A DNA stretch of 64,000 bases from Anas platyrhynchos (lineage: Eukaryota > Chordata > Aves > Anseriformes > Anatidae), in assembly GCF_047663525.1 (NCBI RefSeq), contig NC_092613.1, forward strand, positions 6,101,501 to 6,165,500, in the 5' to 3' direction. Made by a program: the position numbers and the translations under genes. This document shows, one piece after another, positions 47,701-61,664 of the stretch; within the stretch, counting starts at the first letter, position 1; each line of letters opens with the position of its first letter. Below the pieces are notes generated by a model. It worked only from the letters and a program-made list of their open reading frames with translations, was not told where the DNA came from and did not search any database.

Positions 47701-50700
47701 TGTGGGTCCTGGGGCAGCACCCTGGGGACGTGGAGGTGTTGCCCCTGGTGCCAGAAGGAAGAGGGACACAAAAACCCGATCTGGAGAATATCCCTCCAGA
47801 AGAGAAAAGGGCACAACCTGAGCCTTCAGCCCCAGCACCAGCACAACCGCAGGGCCATGGACAAATCCACGTCTCCATCCAGCCACCTTCACCCTCCCTG
47901 GCTCAAATACCTCCTCCATCGGCTGGTCCAGGACCCGCTCCAGGTGCCGCATCTGGATGCCCACCATGAAGGGCGTGGGGCAGCAGACGGTGTCGAGCAG
48001 GCACTCGGGGACCACAGGGATGTAGGTGTGAGCCCACGTGAAGGGGTAGAGGAGAGCGGCCACCGCGTGGATGCACTGCGAGAGGACGCTGCGAGAGGAC
48101 AAGGAGCACCCTGAGCTCAGCTGCGTCCTGCAAGGTTTTGATGGTGTTTGTGGTTTTTTTTTTTTAGAAAATAAAGAGCTCAGGACTCACCTCAGCTCCT
48201 CGGCCAGGAAGATGAGCCGGCGCTCCAACACGGCAGAGGCGAAGATGTGCAGGATGAGGTCGGGGCTGAGCCGCTGGAGCAGCGCCTGGAACTCCACGTG
48301 CTCCAGGTGGGCATCCAGGGGCCGTGTGAGCTCGATGAGCTGCGGAGGGAGAGCCACCAAACCCCCTTAGGAGGTGAAACATCCTCCCAGCACCGACCTG
48401 GCTCCCCAGGAAGGCAGTTTGGGAGCAATTAATGACCACAGTGCTGCCCAAACACCCTTCCTGGAGTTTGCAGCACCTCCATCAAGACCCTCTGCAAAGC
48501 ACAAACTTCACCTTGTCCTGCGTGGTGATTTGGGACACACAGCAACGAAGGTGCAGTGGTGCTGCGTACTGTGGCTTTTATTAATTAGGGTAATGGAATT
48601 TTAACCAAAATGCCTCTTTTCTCCAGTGCTCGTGAGTCTCTGGCAGGAGCCCAGCAGGGAAGTGCCAAGATCTCAGCAGCTGACAGCTCGCCTGTGAGCA
48701 ACAGTGGAGAAAGTTGCCCGGGAAAAGGAGGAAGGATTAGGACATGACTTTTCTGCTATAAAAACCGCACAAGCTTCCTCAAAAGACTCCCTCAGAGGGC
48801 TGGCTCGCCTCGTGACAGCTAGGATGGCCCAAAGGTGAAACATCGAGCAGATATTTGCGGGTGGTCTGTCCGTCCTGCTGGCTCTGCCCTGGAGAGGAGC
48901 CTCCTAAACCTGCTGGGTGCGTGTTCCCCACTGTGGGGGACAGCGACCAGCCAGGGACTGGCAGGACTGTGTTGCACATCACAGCCCTGGCCCCCGTTTT
49001 TCCTGGGTTTGGGGTTGTCCCTCTCCTCCCCGTGCTGTGACACCCTTCCAGCTGTGTTCCCAGCCAGCAGCTCAGGGCTTGGCTGGGCTCCGCAGCCCCT
49101 TTCCAGCACAAATCCTCTGTGGTCCCCAGCTCCCGGCCCGTGCAGCTCCCAGGATTTATTTTCATCCCCTTCCCATTTTCTCATGGATCTCCCCGACTTG
49201 CTCCAGCCCCTGCCTGGAGCCCCAAAGCCCATCTCTTTCGAAGAACGTCCCCATGTGTCCTCCCTCTCCGTCACCCCCAGCCACGCACCCTGCAGCCTGG
49301 CCCTCAGCCAGAGCATTGAGCAATGTGCAAAGCCCTTGCGCAAGCTTTCCTGGATGAAGAAATCTCTTGCAATTTGATAGCCAGCTGCCAAATTGCACTA
49401 GAGAGAAGGGATCCTGCTCCCAGACCCACCCTGGCAGGACACATCCCTGGCGATGCTCAGCACTGACATTATCCTGCGGGGTTCCAGGACAGATCCAACC
49501 CATTTTTTTCACTGAAGCTTCACCGGAGGAGAAAGGAAAAGCAAAAAAGCAAAGGCTCTGCCTGTCCTAGCGTGGCCCTGTGCTGTGTGTGGGCGAGATG
49601 AGCCCCGTGGGCACTGTGCCACCAGGCCACTCGTGCTGGCAGCAGTGAGCTAAGGAACGGTGCTGAACAAGGTTTTGTGCTGGTGGCTCCAGCTCCAGGC
49701 TGGCGGAGATGCAAGGTGGCATCACTGTGGATGGGATTCATCCTCATCCTCATCCACATCCTCATCCACATCCTCATCCTTCTCCTCCTCCTCCTCCTTC
49801 TTCTCCTTCTCCTCCTTCTCTCTCCTCCTCTTTCTACTCCTCCTTCTCCTCCTCATCCTCACCACTGGCTCCTCTCCTCCTCGGCGAGGAGGGAGGGGGC
49901 ACCCACATCTCCCAGGGCATGAAGCCTCCCCCAGCCTGACCCACTGCTCCAGGGAGCACCCATGGGTGCTGCAGATACGGAGGATGCTCCAGCAGACAGT
50001 TGGAGCAGACCAGAAGGTGCTGAGCCCCCAGAACCCCACCAACCTCTGTGCCCGACTCGGGGATGAAGCTTTTGATGGTGACCGTCTTCCCTGGAGCTGG
50101 GAAGGGCGATTCCCGGAGGCCCTGCATGAAGGGGTAAATCACCGCCATGGAGATCTGGCGCCTCTTCTCCACCTCGTCCAGGATCTGGGGGAGGCAGAAA
50201 GGAGCCGTCAAACCCCTGACAGCTGCCAGGGCCACCACGGTGCCGGATGGAGCCATCACGTCCCTACCTTGGAGAAGAGCCCGAAGCAGCCCAGGCAGCT
50301 GATGATGCAGAAGACCTCAGGGAGGCAGACGCCACGGCCGGAGGGCTGGAAGAGGATGGAAAAGGGTTGGAGCACCTCCCAGCCCCATGACACCACCTCC
50401 ATGCTCTCCCCAGTGATCTCCAGCCCCATTCACCACATGAGATGTGCTGGGAACCCGAGGAGATGCCCTTTGAGGGGCAGGAATGGCTCTGGCATTTCAA
50501 AGGAGAAGAAACAACTGCCCGCTGGAGGATTTTCAGAGCCTCTGGCCAAGGACGCAGCCCATGCTGCATAAGCAGATGGTGCTGGGGCCTGGAGAAGGCA
50601 GTTTGGATGCCGGAGTTGTTAATAGTTTTGGTGCAAAGCCCTTTGGCATATTCCCAAAGTTTCCTCCCCATCCTCTGAGACCTCCTGCCGTGCTCGCCAC

Positions 50701-53700
50701 CATCCCTGGGGCTAATGGGGGATGCTCACCAGCAGCCGCCTGCAGTAGCCGATCTTCCTGCTGCCATCCACATTCGTCAGGACGAAGGAAAAGGTTTCAC
50801 TGCAAGGAGGGACAAGGCATGGGGACGGGGCAGCTCTCCCAGCCCGCAGCCCCCACGTATGGTGGCACCGGGTGGGAAGCAGCGGCCGGGACCCCGCAGC
50901 AGCGCGGGTACCTGGTGAAGTCGGTGACGGGTGCCCAGTTGTTGCCATCAGGGAAGCAGAAGAGGGGGATGGCTTGCAGGAGGCGCTCCTCCTCCTCCTT
51001 CTGGCCCCTCAGGAGGTTCTCTCGCTGGAACAAAGTGATGCCACGAGTCAGGGTGATGCCCAAAGCCCTGGGGTGCTGCTGGGGGCAGGGGGGAACCTTT
51101 TGGCCCCAGCGTCCCTGGGTGAGACCGGAGCAGAAGGTGCCTGCACATCCCTGGGCAAGCAGCTCCCCAAAGTCCCAATTTCAGCCTGTTTTACCCCGTG
51201 GATATTGGGGCACAGTGCAGGCACCTAATACTCTTCAAAGGAGGGGTCTCCACATGCCACCTCCCTAAGAGGTGATTTTGCTGCTGGAGCTCATTTTTTT
51301 CCCCAAAAGTGGGGCTAAATACCTTTGGGAACTGGTATGTAATCTTGGGTTCGTAACGTCCATCTGAAGTCTTCTTCAATGACACCACCACCAGGTACTC
51401 GAAGAAAAACTGTCCGGCAGAGTAGAGGACAGAGCTCCGGTCTCCTGCCTTCCCTTGCAGCGCTCGCGAGGAGTTGCTTTCTGCAGCAGGGGCCTCCTGT
51501 TTTCCTTCTGTAGCCAAAAACAAAAGCAAAAACCAAACAAACAAAAAAAAAAAAAAGAGAGAGAGAGAGCACAGTGAAATGAAAGGCCAGGAGGTGTCCT
51601 GGTGGCAGGACGGGAGATGCAGAGCTACCCGAGATCCGACCAGAGGGGAGCGGGACACGATGCCCTGTGCACCCTGCAAGGGTGGTGGTGAACAGCCAGA
51701 GACCCATTGGCACAGGACATGAAAAGGAAAGAAAGAGTTATCTTTTAGGAGTCTTTTGGAGAAAATCTGAGCACTGTCAGAACCCCCAGCACTCCTTCAC
51801 CCTGTGTCAGTGAGGGCAGAGGGGTACCCAGAGCAAAGCTGGCACGCGGGGTGGCGGAGAGCAGACGGTCTCTGCAGAAATGTGTGGGAATGTTTTTGGA
51901 GCACTTAAATTTATTTTCTTAGGGGGAAAAAAAACAGCAAACAGCCAGCACAGATGCTGTTTAAGCACCTCCAAAAGGTCCAGTGCAATGAATCCCAAAG
52001 TCTCCCTGCCAGATGCCCTCAGTCCTGGGAACTGCTGATTGCAAACGAGATACTCGAGGGTTTTCCCTAAGCTGCAGCTCCCAGCGCGAAGCAGCTCCCT
52101 GCGACTGCATCCTCATTCTTGGTGGGCGGGCTGGGGGAAACAGCTGGGGAGTGTCAGCTGTCACAGCCCCAAACCGAGAAACGAGAAGGAGAAGAACCCG
52201 AGCTGACATCTCCGAGGGCCCTGGGGTGGGTGCCACGGGGCAGCGCGGTTGAGGGCTGGCAGTGGAGGAGCCCGGAGCTGGCAGGGGGCTGAGGCCATGC
52301 CACAGCTCTGCCCTCTCCCAGCAGCCGGCTGTGACTTTCTAAATACCCAATTCCCTGCACTGCAGCTGTCCTGGGCTTGGTCTTGCCTCTGATTATGGCA
52401 TTACAGCAACGCTTGAGCTGCTTCTAGGTGTAACGGGCAGGAAAATAAACGCCTGCGTGAAACAACTCCTGCAGTTTGTCCCCAGATCCTGGAGTATCCC
52501 GTGGGCTTCCTGCAGCTCAATACCCAGCTGTGGCTGGCTGCTCCCACGTCCTCCTCTGATGGCAGTTCTGGGGTCAGGCCCACCCTGTGTGTCCCCCCAG
52601 CTCCGTAGCCGTCTCCTTTAGTCCTGAAGCAGGGCTCCAGCCTTCGCTCCTGGCCACTGGCAGCCAACAGGAGCACAAAGCTTGGCTGAGGAGGTGACAC
52701 TCGCTGTCCCATCACGGGTGGTCCCTGCCCAGGGACCAGAATCACCCATCCCCAGGCATCTCTCATTTCTCCATCGCCTTGCCCAGGCTGTGCCATGGGG
52801 AGGGCTGCTGGTGGCTCCCGTCCTTGCTGGCTGCCAGCATTGCTTGCTTTCCCCTCGCACGTTGTAAGGTGAAAGCATGGTTAAATCCTGCCTGTCCTGT
52901 CCTGTCCCGTCCAGGCCTGTATTTCAGGGAATGCAAGATGTGCTCTCCAACAGGATCTGCATTTGCATCTTCTCAAACACTTAAGAGAAAACCTTCCATG
53001 GCGGGGCAGCTGCTGACACCGAGCTGTGGTGTCAGCACATGAACCTGCCCAGCCCAGAGAGCACTGCTGAGGGCACGGTGCCACCCACCTGGCTGGGCTC
53101 CCCTGCACCACGTTGGGCTGCAAAACTCTCAATGTCCAAGCCTAAACCCCTCCAAGGCCACAGCACCTCATCCCTGAGCTGCTGGAAGATGAGCTCCGGG
53201 GATGTACGGGCCCATGCACCGCTGTGCAGCACGGGACTGGTGTAATGTGGCATCCCAGCACTCCCCAAACCACCAGGATTAGCAGCTCCCCACGCATCCT
53301 GGGGATGCAGGCTGCTGCCACAGGATGGGATTTGCTGCTCTGCTGTCTCAGCCAACAAACAGCTCTGCTGCAGTCCGAGCTGGAAGGGACTGGGAATAGC
53401 CCAGAGCCCCCCGCTGCAAGCAGGGAATGTCCCCCCGTGGTGGGGACGCAGCTCCAAAGGGAAGCAGCTGCTGGTGCTGTGCATTCCCACCCCTCCCTCC
53501 CACGGGCACGGAGAGGGCAAAGGCTGCTGCACTGCACCCTGGCCCGCGATGAAAAGGCACCGGCATTGAAAGAAGGAGGTTTTTCTGCATGAACAGCTTC
53601 CCACGCTGTTGGGGGAGTTCCTTATCAGCCGAGGGCAGCGCTCGGGGCCGCTTCGTGATGCGGCACAACCTGTTTTGTTCTGCCCAAACAGCTCCTGGGC

Positions 53701-54610
53701 TGCGGCTTGGGGGAAATCTCCCGGCCCCACGCGTGTATTTGCATGGCAGTGAGCCGCTCGCACCGCGCAGCCACCCACCTGCCCCGGCGGGGAGGAAATG
53801 GCTTTTGCCTCAGTGAGCCTTTTCTGCTGAGCGTGGAAAAACAAACGAGATAGCACACCGAGAGCGAGAACCAGCCTGCACACAACAGCGCTCACGGGGG
53901 GGGGTCACACCGAGCCCCAAAATCCCCAGCCTGGCCCCGGCTTGAGGTGGGGGCAAGCCAAAGCCCCCCATCCATCCCCTGTCTCGGCAGTGCTGGCAGA
54001 TCCCAAAGGACCAAGCTCTGCGCCACCCTCCCGGGGGCCCTGCGGTGCTGCCTGCCCCGGTGGCACCGCACCCCGTAGATGTCGGGGCTGGTGGAGCTGC
54101 TCCGGGCCAGTTCGAGGGCTCGTGTGGCCACCATGCCCGGAGCCACGATGCCAGCTCAGCGGGCAAAGGGCTGGCAAAGCCTCTGGGGACGTGGCTGGGG
54201 AGAAACCGGGGGTTGCCCCTGCTGTGGGTGCCAACCTCCAGGGCTGGGTGCCAGTGCCCGGGGGTGGGCGAATCCCCGGGGGATGGAGGGGACTCGTTCG
54301 GGACGGGGCTGGCTCCGCGGGGAAGGGGCGCAGCACAAGGGCTGAGCCCCGCAGAGGTTGCGGCGAGCCCCGGGGATGTGGAGAGGGCACCGGGGATGTG
54401 GGGAGGGCACCGGGCATGGCTGGGGGGACCCTACCGGGGCCGTTCCCGGTGGGGCTGAGCTGCGCTACCCGGGCAAGTCCCCGCTCCGCCGGCACCGTCC
54501 CCGGCACCGGTACCGGCTCCGTCCCGTCCCGACGGCTCCTCCCTGCCCTCACCTTTGCGGCTCGATCGTCGCAGGCTCCGTCGGAAGAAGTTGCCGATGT
54601 TTGATGCCAT
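44774..54610 (-). CDS. DENND2D: DENND2D, DENN-domain Rab GEF
   Basis: Twelve exons on the minus strand, all with fitting phases, 468 residues (human 471): 54553-54610, 51323-51507, 50912-51024, 50730-50799, 50268-50345, 50044-50184, 48191-48339, 47911-48088, 47386-47427, 46529-46619, 45852-46091, 44774-44835. The product follows human DENND2D throughout: FFEYLVVVSLKK, RENLLRGQKEEEERLLQAIP, LFCFPDGNNW, ETFSFVLTNVDGSRKIGYCR (uDENN), CIISCLGCFGLFSK, QISMAVIYPFMQGLRE, TRPLDAHLEHVEF, AHTYIPVVPE (cDENN), FVQFFVRIVGHYASHIK (dDENN), and YFQQKITEYHEQKK at the end. Known: DENND2 proteins are exchange factors for Rab GTPases such as Rab9. The start is MASNIGNFFRRSLRRSSRK, a basic N-terminus unlike the human one I recall. 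Exon 10 encodes five Asn in a row (AAC repeat). It is convergent with the TREM genes. Confidence 0.96.
46754..47272 (+). mobile_element. Solo LTR of an avian ERV, in a DENND2D intron
   Basis: Starts TGTCCTGGTTTCAGC and ends near GGTTAAACCGCA, the termini of an LTR family frequent in bird genomes (from memory). It has a TATA-like box near 47,004 and AATAAA near 47,147, both in + orientation. It lies between DENND2D exons 9 and 10, antisense to the gene. No internal region is present. Target duplications are not clear. Confidence 0.75.
49735..49862 (+). repeat. CATCCT/CTC-rich minisatellite
   Basis: Imperfect repeats of CATCCTCATCCA passing into CTC/TTC triplets, in the DENND2D intron between exons 6 and 7. 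The coding strand of DENND2D reads it as purine-rich GAGGAT. Confidence 0.9.
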
Positions 54611-55130
54611 GGTGGCCCCCGTGCGCCCCCGGCGCGGCACGGCTCGGCTTCCGCCCGCCGTTGCGCTTTCGCTTTCCCGGGGGAGGAGGGACGGAACGGA
54701 ACGGGACGGGGCGGAGAGGAGAAGAGAGGAGAGAGGAGGAGCGGGGGGGAGCCGGACAGCACCTGGCACCGGCTGGGTTACGGGGGTGGGGACACCGGGA
54801 ACGGGGAGCGACAGGGCACGGGCACCGGGAGCGGCCGGGGGAGGAAGAGCCGGGAGCAGCGGTCACCGGGAGCACCGGGCATGGGGGTCCTGGGACGACC
54901 TGGGTGTGGGGGAGCCGGGAGCATCCCTGGGTACGAGGGGCCAGGGAGCACCGGGCACCGGGGACCCAGGGGGACCTGGGCATGGGGGAGTCAGGCACTG
55001 GGGAAATACCCCCTGGGTGTCAAGGTGGGGAGCCGGCCCCAGCCCGGGTAGGGGGGAGCTGCCCAGGGGCCGGGAGGGTACACCCCGAAGCCGGGGGTGA
55101 AGCTGAACAGCCCCCTTTAGGGGCCAGAGG
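53900..55130. promoter_or_regulatory. GC/CpG-rich region at the DENND2D 5' end
   Basis: Dense G+C with many CpG dinucleotides surrounding the first coding exon (54553-54610). It contains CCGGGGATGTGG-like direct repeats at 54,370-54,415 and GGGAGCACCGGG-like repeats at 54,840-54,960. It is a likely CpG-island promoter for DENND2D. Long open frames through it come from base composition. Confidence 0.65.
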
Positions 55131-58100
55131 TTTTGGGGTCTGCTCTGCGGCGTGCTGGAGATCCAGCCCTGCCGCTGCCCCCACACTTTCATCCCCATGG
55201 CTGCGAGCTTGTCTGGACTTGGGAACGCCGGCCGGGCTGTGCAGTCACCTGTGCTGGCGTTTGTCCAGTGGGCAGAGCTTTGCTGCCTTCCCCGGGTGAC
55301 TCAGAGGTAGCTGGGCCAGCTCCAGGGCTGCAGAGGCCAGGGGCCAGCTCGGAAGCAGGGCTCGGTCGTTCTGCTTTGCTGGGCTTTGCTCGTGGTTTCA
55401 CCGCTCCAGACCCATCAGTGGGAAAAGGTTCTCTAAAACCAGTGATATCTTTAAAAAAAAAATCCCCTTTCCTCATCATTCACCTGCCCAGACCCTCAAT
55501 GTTTCCTCTACCTCTCTTAGGCAGTGCTTATACAGCAAATAAAGCACCCAGAGGGGGCTTTGGGCACAGCTATGAGGATTTTAGGTGTGACGAGCAATGC
55601 ACAGACCTTAGCCTTTGTGCTGGAGTGTGGCTGTTTTCAGACATAGCCCAGTTTTCCTACACCAAATCCCTTCCCTTTGTGCTTTGCGATAACTCCCGTC
55701 CCCTTTCCTTCCCTGCTGCTGCTGCCTTGCTGCGGTCCTCAGGGATTTGCTGGTCTGGGGACAGTTTCTGGCTGATCTCAAGGGGTTGGAAGAGCACTTG
55801 TGCATCTTGGAGGAGAGGGCAGCAGGCATGTTTGTTGCTCCATGGAGAAATTTCCTGTTGGCACGGCAGGAGAATAAAAATTTAGGGGTTTTCCCTTTTA
55901 ATTTCAGAGGAAAATCCCTCCTTTCCTGGAAACCGGAATGACTCTGGAAGAATGGCTGCTGCCTTCAGCCAGAAGAAATCCCCAGATTTTTTTATTTATT
56001 TTTTCCGTATGCACAAATATTTTCTCCTTGCTCCCTTTAAGCCAAGCTTCTGACTACGATCCTGCTTCGATAACGCCTTGACTCTGCTCAGATGCCTTCT
56101 GTGCCCAGAAGAAAAGAGCCGTGTTCCCAGCCACAAACCTCCCCGCTCCCAAGCAAACACTGTCCCTTTGTGCCCCTGGCACAATCCAGCAAACCTTGCG
56201 CTGCTGAAAGAGGTTGAACTTTGAATATTCCCACTGAAAGCTCTTTGCTGCAGGATCCCAGCCACCCACCGTGACAACAAACGGGCACATTGTGGGATCC
56301 GGGGGGCTTCTGGGCACTGCGGATGCAAAGCTCGCCGTTGCACTGCTCCGTTGCCGCTGCCAAAATTGTTTTGCTTCACCAAACTGAGCCCGGGGAGCTT
56401 TGTGTTTTGTTTATCCCTTGCAGCCCCAGTGCTGATGAATACACGCTGGTATTTGGTTTTCTGCTAGCGTGGTGTATTCAGGACGCAAACATCCCGCTGC
56501 AAACCCTCTCCCTGCGGAGCCCTGGGCATTGTGCTGGGACTCCTTTTCCCATCCCCTCACCAGGTGCCACATTTCGGGAGGACGTTAGGAGCTGGAGCTT
56601 CTTGGCTCAGCATCCCTGCAGGGCTGTTGACTTCACCCCCTAACAAAACAAGGGCTGGGGCATGGAGCCGGGGGCTCAGGTTCCTGGCAGGACCCCCCCT
56701 GGGCAGCCTGGGGCTGGTGACCTGCCTTGGGGTTGGGGCCAGGACCCCCACGGCCACGTTTCCAGCTTTTTCCCACTCCAGGGCGTTTGTCCCACTGGAT
56801 GGCAGCATTCGAGCAAAGAAACTTCGGAGAGCTGGCGGCAGAGGGAAGCTTCCTCCGGAGACTTTTCTCCCTGCTTGTCCGGCTCTCTGGAGGTTTGCTG
56901 AGGGCTGGTGGGCTCAGCTCACTTGTGTTTGCACCATTCCTGCCCTGTTTGGAGCTGGGTGATCCCCAAATCGGGGTGCCATGCGACGTCCTCCACCTGC
57001 CCCTTTCCCCTGATGCTCAGGGGTGCAGGGGGCCCTGCCTGGACACAGGGGCTGAGCGCCAGCTGGGATGCTCCGTCCCACAACCAGGAGTGAAGCAGTC
57101 CCAGACTGGGTGAGGAGGAGAGATGCCAACCCCCATGGGACACTGAAAATGGGGCTTCTTAGCAAGATGCATCCCCTTTGGCCCTACACCCCCCTGCTCC
57201 CATACCCAGGGTGCAGAGAGCCCTGTTTCAAAATCACCCCCCCCACACACACACGCCACACATTGCTGCATGAAAAAGAAGCCTCATCTTTTAGATTTAG
57301 GGACTATTTCTTGCATGGTGGTTGCAGAGGGGGGTGCAAAGCTCCCAGTGATTAAAAAGAAAACCAAATCCATCTGCTTTTCCTTGCACCAAACCGGTTT
57401 TAATCCCAAGTATTTTAATCTGCCCTTGGGATTTATTCTGCCCTGTGCATGGCAGAGGGGCTCGGATGGGAGGGCAGGATTGGTGCTGGGCTGCAGCCTC
57501 CCCCCTCCATGGAAATATAGTGCAGGGAAACCGTTCCTTTCTGGGGCTGTTTGGTGGTCAGGAGGAGCAAAGACGTCTCAGCTTACAGGCTCACGGCTGG
57601 GCTGGCACCGCTGGTTTGCAAGCGGGCATCCATAGATGGAAAGGGTCGCGCTGCGCAGCCTCGCCTCAGGTGTAGCACAAGACCTTCCTCAGCCTCCCCA
57701 TAACGAGCCAGGAACGTGTCCTGGTTTAAAATGCCATCTCCGAGCTGCTTTGGCCTTGGCAGTGTGTTTCAGGTGTTAATCAGCTGCAGCATGCAAAGCC
57801 TGCGTCCGTCTGGGTGCACGTGGTGCTGGCTCCCAGGTGCTTGTTGCCCCTATCCTGTGTTTCTCCCACCTCTTCGCCCCCCAAGCGGGACTCTGGTGCA
57901 GAATTAGTGCCCAGCTGAGCTCGAGACTTTGCCCCACTCTCCCCAAAGAGCAAGAAGCATTTGCAGCTCAGCACAGTCCCGGGGGGCCGGGGTGCACCGG
58001 CACAGCAAGAGCCCCCCAGTTACACTTGACAGGGCTGCAAACCTTGACCCTGAACCAAGCGTTTACTCAAGGAGCTCTGTAAGATTTGCTAATCTCGAAA

Positions 58101-61100
58101 TATTGTTGGCATCCGGAGCAGTGATTTACTGCGTGTTTTGCCACAGCAAGAACTTTCCGAAAGGCCATGCTAAGTTTACACCGGAGCAGCCGGGATCAGA
58201 TAACCGGCTGCTGGCTGCTCCCCCCCCCTCCCCGTTCCCCCCAGTCCCCGCTGGCTGCTGTGCTGGGGTGCAAAGGACGTCAGCTTCCCCGCGCCCTGCA
58301 AGGAGGAGGTGACCCCAGTCACGAGCAGCAGCAGAAAGGGGACACCGGGGGTGTTTTTGCCCATACAGGTGGCAGGGTGGGATGTGAGGAGGATGTGGAT
58401 TTGTGCACGCCTGTGGCGCTTCATTTTTGAAGTCAGAGTGCCAGGGATAGCAAAGAGCCAGCCCCAGCGTCCTGGCCCCGTTTCCTCCCCAAGGGCTTTG
58501 CAGGTTGTGAAATTAAATCAGCTTCTCAACATCACCGGCACTTGGGGCTGGATGTCCCCGAGCGTTCCTGCAGCATTTTGCCACCTGTGGGATCGCGACG
58601 GCTTTGCGGGAGCTGGGGAGGAATGTCGTGGGATCTTGGGGTGTTCCCCACACCATCTGACCACTGTTTTTGGGGAGGTTCTCCTCCTTCCTAAGGACCA
58701 CAGCCCCCCTCTGCTGTCACCAGATCCCCTGGGATCTGTGCCACCTCCTAACCCCCAGGAGATGGGAACCAGCTCCCTGCATGTGTTCATGGCAAAAGCC
58801 ATCAGCAGGCTCAGCCTGGCTCTGTATCGGGAGGGTTTGGGATGGATCTAGGGTGAGGACTGCTCGATTAAATGTCCCCATGATGCTCTCTGGTGGCAGC
58901 AGTGAAGGGTGCAGCTGAACCACTGTTGGACAACCCTAAACCAGTTTGTTTTCCCAGTTACTGGGGCCTGGCATGAGTCACTGGGATCTGAGGATGCTCC
59001 GATGCCTTGTAGCCCCTCTGATCCAACAAACTCTGCAGGGAGGGGGGCGCAGCAGGGAGGGTCCCACATGAAGGTGCCTGGGAAGAGTTTTGTTTTTTTT
59101 TTTTTTGGGGGGGGGGGGTCCAAAACCTGCTACTCTTTGCCTAGGATTTGCTCCCCTTGGCTTCAAAGCATCCTGGGGAGGGACAGCCCTCAGGGTGCCT
59201 GCCACCACCACAGTGGCCTTGGGGACCTCTGCAGGCTACCAGCTGCCCCATCCACACCATGGCTGGTCCTGGTGCCACCAGAGCTGGGATGGGTGCAGGA
59301 CATCACGCTGGTCCCCAGCAGCTTTGATGCTTTCAGCCAAAAAAAACACATTCCCTGCTCTACCGCAATGGGGTGGAGCACGACAAGGACTCTGCATAGG
59401 GCAAGGGGAGGAGGGTGCAGGAAGGAGGAGGGGATGGAGGCAGGTGAGGGTGCAGGTGGAAACATTTAGGGTGAAGAAATGAGGGGTGTGGATGTGAAAA
59501 TGCAAGGGAGGAGTTGGGAAAGGGAAGCAGAGAGATTGATCCTGGTAGAGGAGCCTTGAGAACACCGGAGGAGGCCTTGGTGGAGGTAAGGGGATGCTGA
59601 AGGTCCAGTGAGACCAGGAGCATGTGCCCAGGCTGTAGTGGGCCAGTGGTGTGTTTTTTACAGTAGGGCTGGGCTAACTGGGACATACTGGGTACTGTCT
59701 GGGGCTGCAGGCACAGAGGTCAGCAAGTCAGGACTCTGGGCTGGGATGTTTGTCCCTTTGTAAGGTGAGCAAGCACCTGAACAAGCAGCTGGCACGGTGA
59801 AGAAATCTGCCCTTGGTACTGGTGGAGCCCGGGGCTGGGCTGGTTCCTTCTCTTGCAGAGCATCCCAACTCCCTGCCTGCTGGCCCAGGGCACAGCTCGG
59901 GGAGCGAAACGTGTAGCTGTGTGGTTGCGTTTTCCCCCACCCTCAGGGGAAAATCTGATATAAAATAGCAGGGGTTGCTTGGATCATTTTGGGACTTGCT
60001 GAGCACCTGACATTTGATGAAGGAGGGCAGAACGCAAGGTGCTGTTTGCAGCTTTTCCCTGTCCCAAAGTGGGACCAGACAGGGCAGGTGGTGACAGAGC
60101 CCTGTTGGTGTCCCCAGCTGCTGTCCCCTACCCTCGGTGGAGGTGACCCCCAGGCAAGCTGTGGGCAGTGGGGCTGGCATGGGCTCAGCCTGTCCTAGGT
60201 AAGCTCCTGCTGGCGCAGGACTGGAAAAAGAGCCACCAAAGGCAGAGCGATGCCCTGGGTTTGTCATCGCTTCTGGGTGCCAGAGGCACGGCAGGCAACT
60301 GATGTGGTGCCAAGGTCCGTGAGTGCTTCTGCCAGCCCGTCACGTCCTGTCCCAGGAGGTCACTGTTCCTGCCCTGTGCCGACCTCGCGTCCTGATGTGC
60401 CAGGGGACCGCAGCGGCGATGCTGCTCCGCCGTGGTGTCCCCATCATGGTGCCATCCCCGGAGAAACTGAACTGGGCTCAGCTCCCAGTGAGGCACTGGG
60501 CAAAGCCCAGGCATCCCCGCGTGGGTTTCTCTGTTTCTCTCTCTCCCTGCCAGCCTGGAGGAGAGTTATCCCATCGCTGCCCAAAAATAGCACCCTGAAG
60601 ATGCCGGTGGGGCTGGGTGTTTGCATCCCTGAGTCCTGCCCACATCTGGCAGCTCTCGATGCCAGTGGGAAGGCTTCAGCTCCGGGTACCCAATGGGCTG
60701 ATGCTGAGGGTGGGGGAACCCCAGGTGCTGAATGGAGCCGTGGTGATGCTGGGTGCTGGTGCTGGGAGCTGATGCGTGACCACGCAACGGGGACATCCCC
60801 AAGCGTGCACCAGGTGCGGCTGCACAAACCATATTTCTGTGCCTGGCGGAGATCCCAGTGGGAGCTCGGAGACACCCTGAATCAAGCTGGCCGCATCTCT
60901 GGTGCCTGGCTGTGTTTTCTACGCCTGACAAGGACATTTTAAAGCCGTGCAATCTTCAATCTCCTGCCTGGGGGACTTCAGGAGGGGGGTCAAGCCCATG
61001 TCCCCGCTCAGCCCAGGAGCCCCTGCTTGCGCTCATTGCTGCAGGGTGAAGTAAGCCTCTGCTTGCGTGTGGCGCACAATTCGGAAAGCTTGTCTACGTC

Positions 61101-61664
61101 CCAGCCCACCTGCCGCCTGCCCTGGCCTCTTGACTCAGCGCGCCGCGAATATCACAGTGACGGGGAGCCTGGAAATGCTGCTGGGAGCCGGGCAGGCGTG
61201 ATGTGGCCTGCAGGACACCGAGAAACCCTGAGCTGGCAGCCGTGGTTGGTGACTGAGTGGTCTCTGTGTGAGCTCCCTGGTTTTTGGAGCTCTGGCTTAA
61301 CCCCCCAGGTAGGGGATGGAGAAAGGAGGTCCCCGTGCTGCATAGGAGGGGACAGCCCTGCATGGGAACCATCTCCAGCCACATCTGTGGCTGCCCTAGA
61401 GGGGGTTGAGAACCTCCTTTCTGCTGAAATCTTGGGTTTGGGGCATTTCTCCAGGCTGTTTGTGGAGTCTTCCATGGACTCCCAGGCCACATAGCATATG
61501 CAGGGTTGGATGTGGCCATTTGGAGATGGGGAAGGTTCCTGGCCCCTCCTGCTGGCTGGCTTTGGCTATATCCCGTGGTGGGGTGACAATGGGAATGCTG
61601 TCGGCCCTGGGTGTTCCCTTCGCCACCCTGATACAGGCAGTGGATGGCTGCTCCTTGTTGATGC
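55131..61664. other. Stretch without recognised gene
   Basis: G+C-moderate sequence with a short CA microsatellite near 57,240 and a poly-T/poly-G run near 59,090-59,118. Open frames show no domain I can name and no coherent exon set. Nothing is claimed. Confidence 0.5.

Noticed and set aside
49660-50571. Ser/Leu-rich frame of about 300 codons on the + strand
   Set aside because: It is driven by the CTC/CATCCT minisatellite and overlaps DENND2D exons in antisense.
53905-55299. Long open frames around the DENND2D 5' end
   Set aside because: They overlap on both strands in GC-rich sequence where stops are rare; only the short exon at 54553-54610 fits DENND2D.
57716-57760. Second copy of the TGTCCTGGTTT LTR start
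   Set aside because: Similarity stops after about a dozen bases.
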